NCBI GenBank assembly: GCA_017431755.1
Contig: JAFRKM010000061.1
Location: 1-6,707, forward strand
Reading direction: 5' to 3'
Source of the DNA: Clostridia bacterium
GTDB lineage: Bacteria > Bacillota > Clostridia > Oscillospirales > Acutalibacteraceae
Length of the DNA: 6,707 nt
Shown: positions 5,764-6,707 of the stretch, in pieces
Layout: every line of letters begins with the position of its first letter
Numbering within the stretch: position 1 is the stretch's first letter
Translations under genes and position numbers: made by a program
Notes under the pieces: generated by a model
Seen by the model: the letters and a program-made list of their open reading frames with translations, nothing else
What the model was told of the DNA's origin: nothing
The model's database searches: none

Positions 5764-6495
5764 TTATTTACAGTAAATTTTAATTGATTCACTTATAAAC
5801 TCAGCTAAGCCTTTTTTATGTTTATCAATGTTCTTTGTAAATCTTTCATCATCAATATATACTTTCGATAAACCCAAAAGCGTTTCATTGCTGCACTTAT
5901 AAAGATTTTCAGATATAAAGTTTTTCCACTCTTTCACTAAATCTTGAACTTCTTTCGAGTCTATTCCTTTATCCATAACATTTGCAAATTTGTCAAAAAT
6001 CACTTCTATTTTTTGGTAGAGAGTTGCCCAATCATTTTTACTATAATTTTTTGTTTTTTCTTGGAACGTCTTGTACTCATCGGTATTCCCATACATTTCT
6101 TTAGCTTCATCAGCATATTGTTTTTGAAGTTTTTCAATTTCCGAAATATCAAATTCACTAAAACTCATAGTATCATCTCCTTTAAGTGTTTTATCAACAA
6201 GTTTTATTAATTTGTTTAGCCTATTGCGTTTTAATGTGAGTAATTTCTTATGACTCAAAAGTGCTTTTTCCCTATCGAAATTAGGATTGTTCATTATAGC
6301 TTCTATTTCACCAAGCGGAAAATCAAGCTCTTTAAAAAATAAAATCTGCTGCAAAATTTTTAAATCTTCGTCGCTGTAAAGCCTATAGCCCGAATCAGAA
6401 TACGCGCTTGGTTTAAATAGACCTATTTTATCATAATGATGAAGCGCCCTTACACTAATTCCTGTTAAATCTGAAACTTGTTTTACCGTTTTCAT
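5764..6495 (-). CDS. MerR-family regulator with TipAS antibiotic-recognition domain
   Basis: A 243-aa protein close to the usual length of TipA/Mta-type regulators (~250 aa). Residues 3-22 are the MerR helix-turn-helix (VKQVSDLTGISVRALHHYD), the wing has SGYRLYS (35-41), and residues ~75-108 are the dimerisation helix. MSFSEFDISEIEK (110-122) leads into a recognisable TipAS domain: QYADEAKEMYGNTDEY (126-141), GIDSKEVQDLV (177-187) and LLGLSKVYIDDERF (206-219) with GLAEFISESIKIY at the end. In Streptomyces TipA this domain captures thiopeptides and switches the protein into an activator; homologues such as Bacillus Mta control drug-efflux genes. C201 lies just before the SxETLLGLS segment; whether it equals the thiopeptide-reactive Cys of TipAS needs an alignment. 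GGAGGTG precedes the ATG by 8 nt. The gene is transcribed alone from a 19-bp-spacer promoter with a dyad operator. No transporter or other obvious target lies in the window. Confidence 0.92.
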   Translation of the reverse strand: MKTVKQVSDLTGISVRALHHYDKIGLFKPSAYSDSGYRLYSDEDLKILQQILFFKELDFPLGEIEAIMNNPNFDREKALLSHKKLLTLKRNRLNKLIKLVDKTLKGDDTMSFSEFDISEIEKLQKQYADEAKEMYGNTDEYKTFQEKTKNYSKNDWATLYQKIEVIFDKFANVMDKGIDSKEVQDLVKEWKNFISENLYKCSNETLLGLSKVYIDDERFTKNIDKHKKGLAEFISESIKIYCK

Positions 6496-6521
6496 ATAAA
6501 TTTCACCTCCATTTATTTTTT

Positions 6522-6582
6522 GAGTCTAAGAATAGAAAACTCTTTTGTCGGCTTAAGACTTTTCTAAATATATTTTAGACTC
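6522..6582 (-). promoter_or_regulatory. Structured 5' leader hairpin of the TipAS-type regulator
   Basis: GAGTCTAA (6522-6529) pairs with TTAGACTC (6575-6582) and, inside it, TAGAAAA (6533-6539) pairs with TTTTCTA (6560-6566), with a CTTAAG-containing apical region. The predicted transcript start is near 6583, so the stem would begin at the very 5' end of the mRNA, and its 3' arm ends 11 nt before the SD. No T-run follows, so it is not a classical attenuator. An mRNA-stabilising 5' stem or a translational control element is likeliest. Confidence 0.5.
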
Positions 6583-6589
6583 TATTTTT

Positions 6590-6620
6590 ATAATAAACTA
6601 TTACGCTGCGTTAGAGTCAA
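6590..6620 (-). promoter_or_regulatory. MerR-type promoter with 19-bp spacer for the regulator at 5764-6495
   Basis: Minus strand: TTGACT (6615-6620) and TATTAT (6590-6595) separated by 19 bp, the same spacing as the promoter of the downstream paralogue. The -35 box and its upstream flank share the 13-mer AAAAAGTGTTGAC with that promoter. Confidence 0.82.
6598..6616. promoter_or_regulatory. MerR operator dyad (CTATTACGC-T-GCGTTAGAG)
   Basis: A 19-bp dyad with 9-bp arms, 7 of 9 positions paired, centred at 6607. This is 8 bp from the -35 box, the same offset as in the paralogous operator at 5659-5675. Both half-sites carry TTACG-like cores, suggesting that the two regulators recognise related sites. 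Confidence 0.7.
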
Positions 6621-6628
6621 CACTTTTT
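6616..6628. repeat. 13-bp direct repeat GTCAACACTTTTT, copy 2
   Basis: Identical to 5676-5688 and placed the same way relative to the -35 box of the second MerR promoter. Confidence 0.6.
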
Positions 6629-6638
6629 CTAAAAAAAT

Positions 6639-6688
6639 AAAGCTTCAATATTTCGAGCTAATTTTAGCTCGTTATACTGAAGCTTTTT
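6639..6688. terminator. Long hairpin near the right edge, probable terminator of a minus-strand gene outside the window
   Basis: AAAGCTTCA (6639-6647) pairs with TGAAGCTTT (6678-6686), and an inner perfect stem, CGAGCTAA (6654-6661) with TTAGCTCG (6664-6671), closes a 2-nt gap. On the minus strand it is followed by a T-rich run (complement of 6631-6638); on the plus strand TT and further T-rich bases follow. Since the MerR promoter starts just to the left and reads leftward, the likeliest transcript ended here is a minus-strand gene from beyond 6707. Confidence 0.65.
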
Positions 6689-6707
6689 AAAGTGTTTTTA
6701 AATCATA

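Noticed and set aside
5944..6210. 88-aa plus-strand frame inside the second MerR gene
   Set aside because: Phe/Ile-rich antisense shadow of a well-supported regulator; no SD.
1..6707. CRISPR array, insertion sequence or transposase
   Set aside because: No regularly spaced repeats, no terminal inverted repeats around a gene, and no transposase or Cas-like protein.

Overview
The window is clearly AT-rich (by eye roughly 30% G+C). It carries strong AGGAGG-type ribosome binding sites, consensus sigma-A promoters, Rho-independent terminators and two sporulation-associated protein families (a SpoIIQ-like M23 peptidase and Spo0A). This points to a low-GC, endospore-lineage Bacillota, most likely a clostridial anaerobe. 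The divergent Spo0A next to a very long, Lys/Asn-rich secreted protein of no recognised family would fit a host-associated lineage, but that part is inference.

Layout, left to right. (1) Bases 1-528, plus strand: the C-terminal 175 codons of an M23/LytM peptidase with all zinc ligands present, SpoIIQ-like, cut by the left edge. (2) Bases 593-1333, minus strand: a 246-aa Spo0A-like response regulator, convergent with the peptidase; the two share a 12-bp-stem terminator hairpin. (3) Bases 1334-1724: a 391-bp divergent intergenic region with a candidate promoter for each flanking gene, two perfect palindromes and one long imperfect dyad. (4) Bases 1725-4388, plus strand: a monocistronic 887-aa exported protein with a signal peptide, alternating helical and Gly/Ser-rich beta segments, and its own promoter and terminator. 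It is the main unknown of the window. (5) Bases 4586-4672, plus strand: tRNA-Leu(UAA) with encoded CCA, its own promoter and a terminator. (6) Bases 4767-5624 and 5764-6495, minus strand: two tandem paralogous MerR-family regulators of the TipA/Mta type. Each has its own SD and its own 19-bp-spacer promoter with a centred dyad operator. They share a closely similar N-terminal half and differ in the C-terminal ligand domain. (7) Bases 6639-6688: a long hairpin, probably ending a minus-strand gene beyond the right edge.

How the parts relate. Spo0A and the SpoIIQ-like peptidase both belong to the sporulation programme, but they are convergent and so not one operon. The secreted protein and the tRNA are independent transcription units. 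The MerR pair looks like a duplicated drug- or ligand-sensing module that autoregulates and probably cross-regulates through matching operators; no target transporter lies inside the window. The second regulator also has a roughly 90-nt leader that can fold into a hairpin starting at the predicted transcript 5' end.
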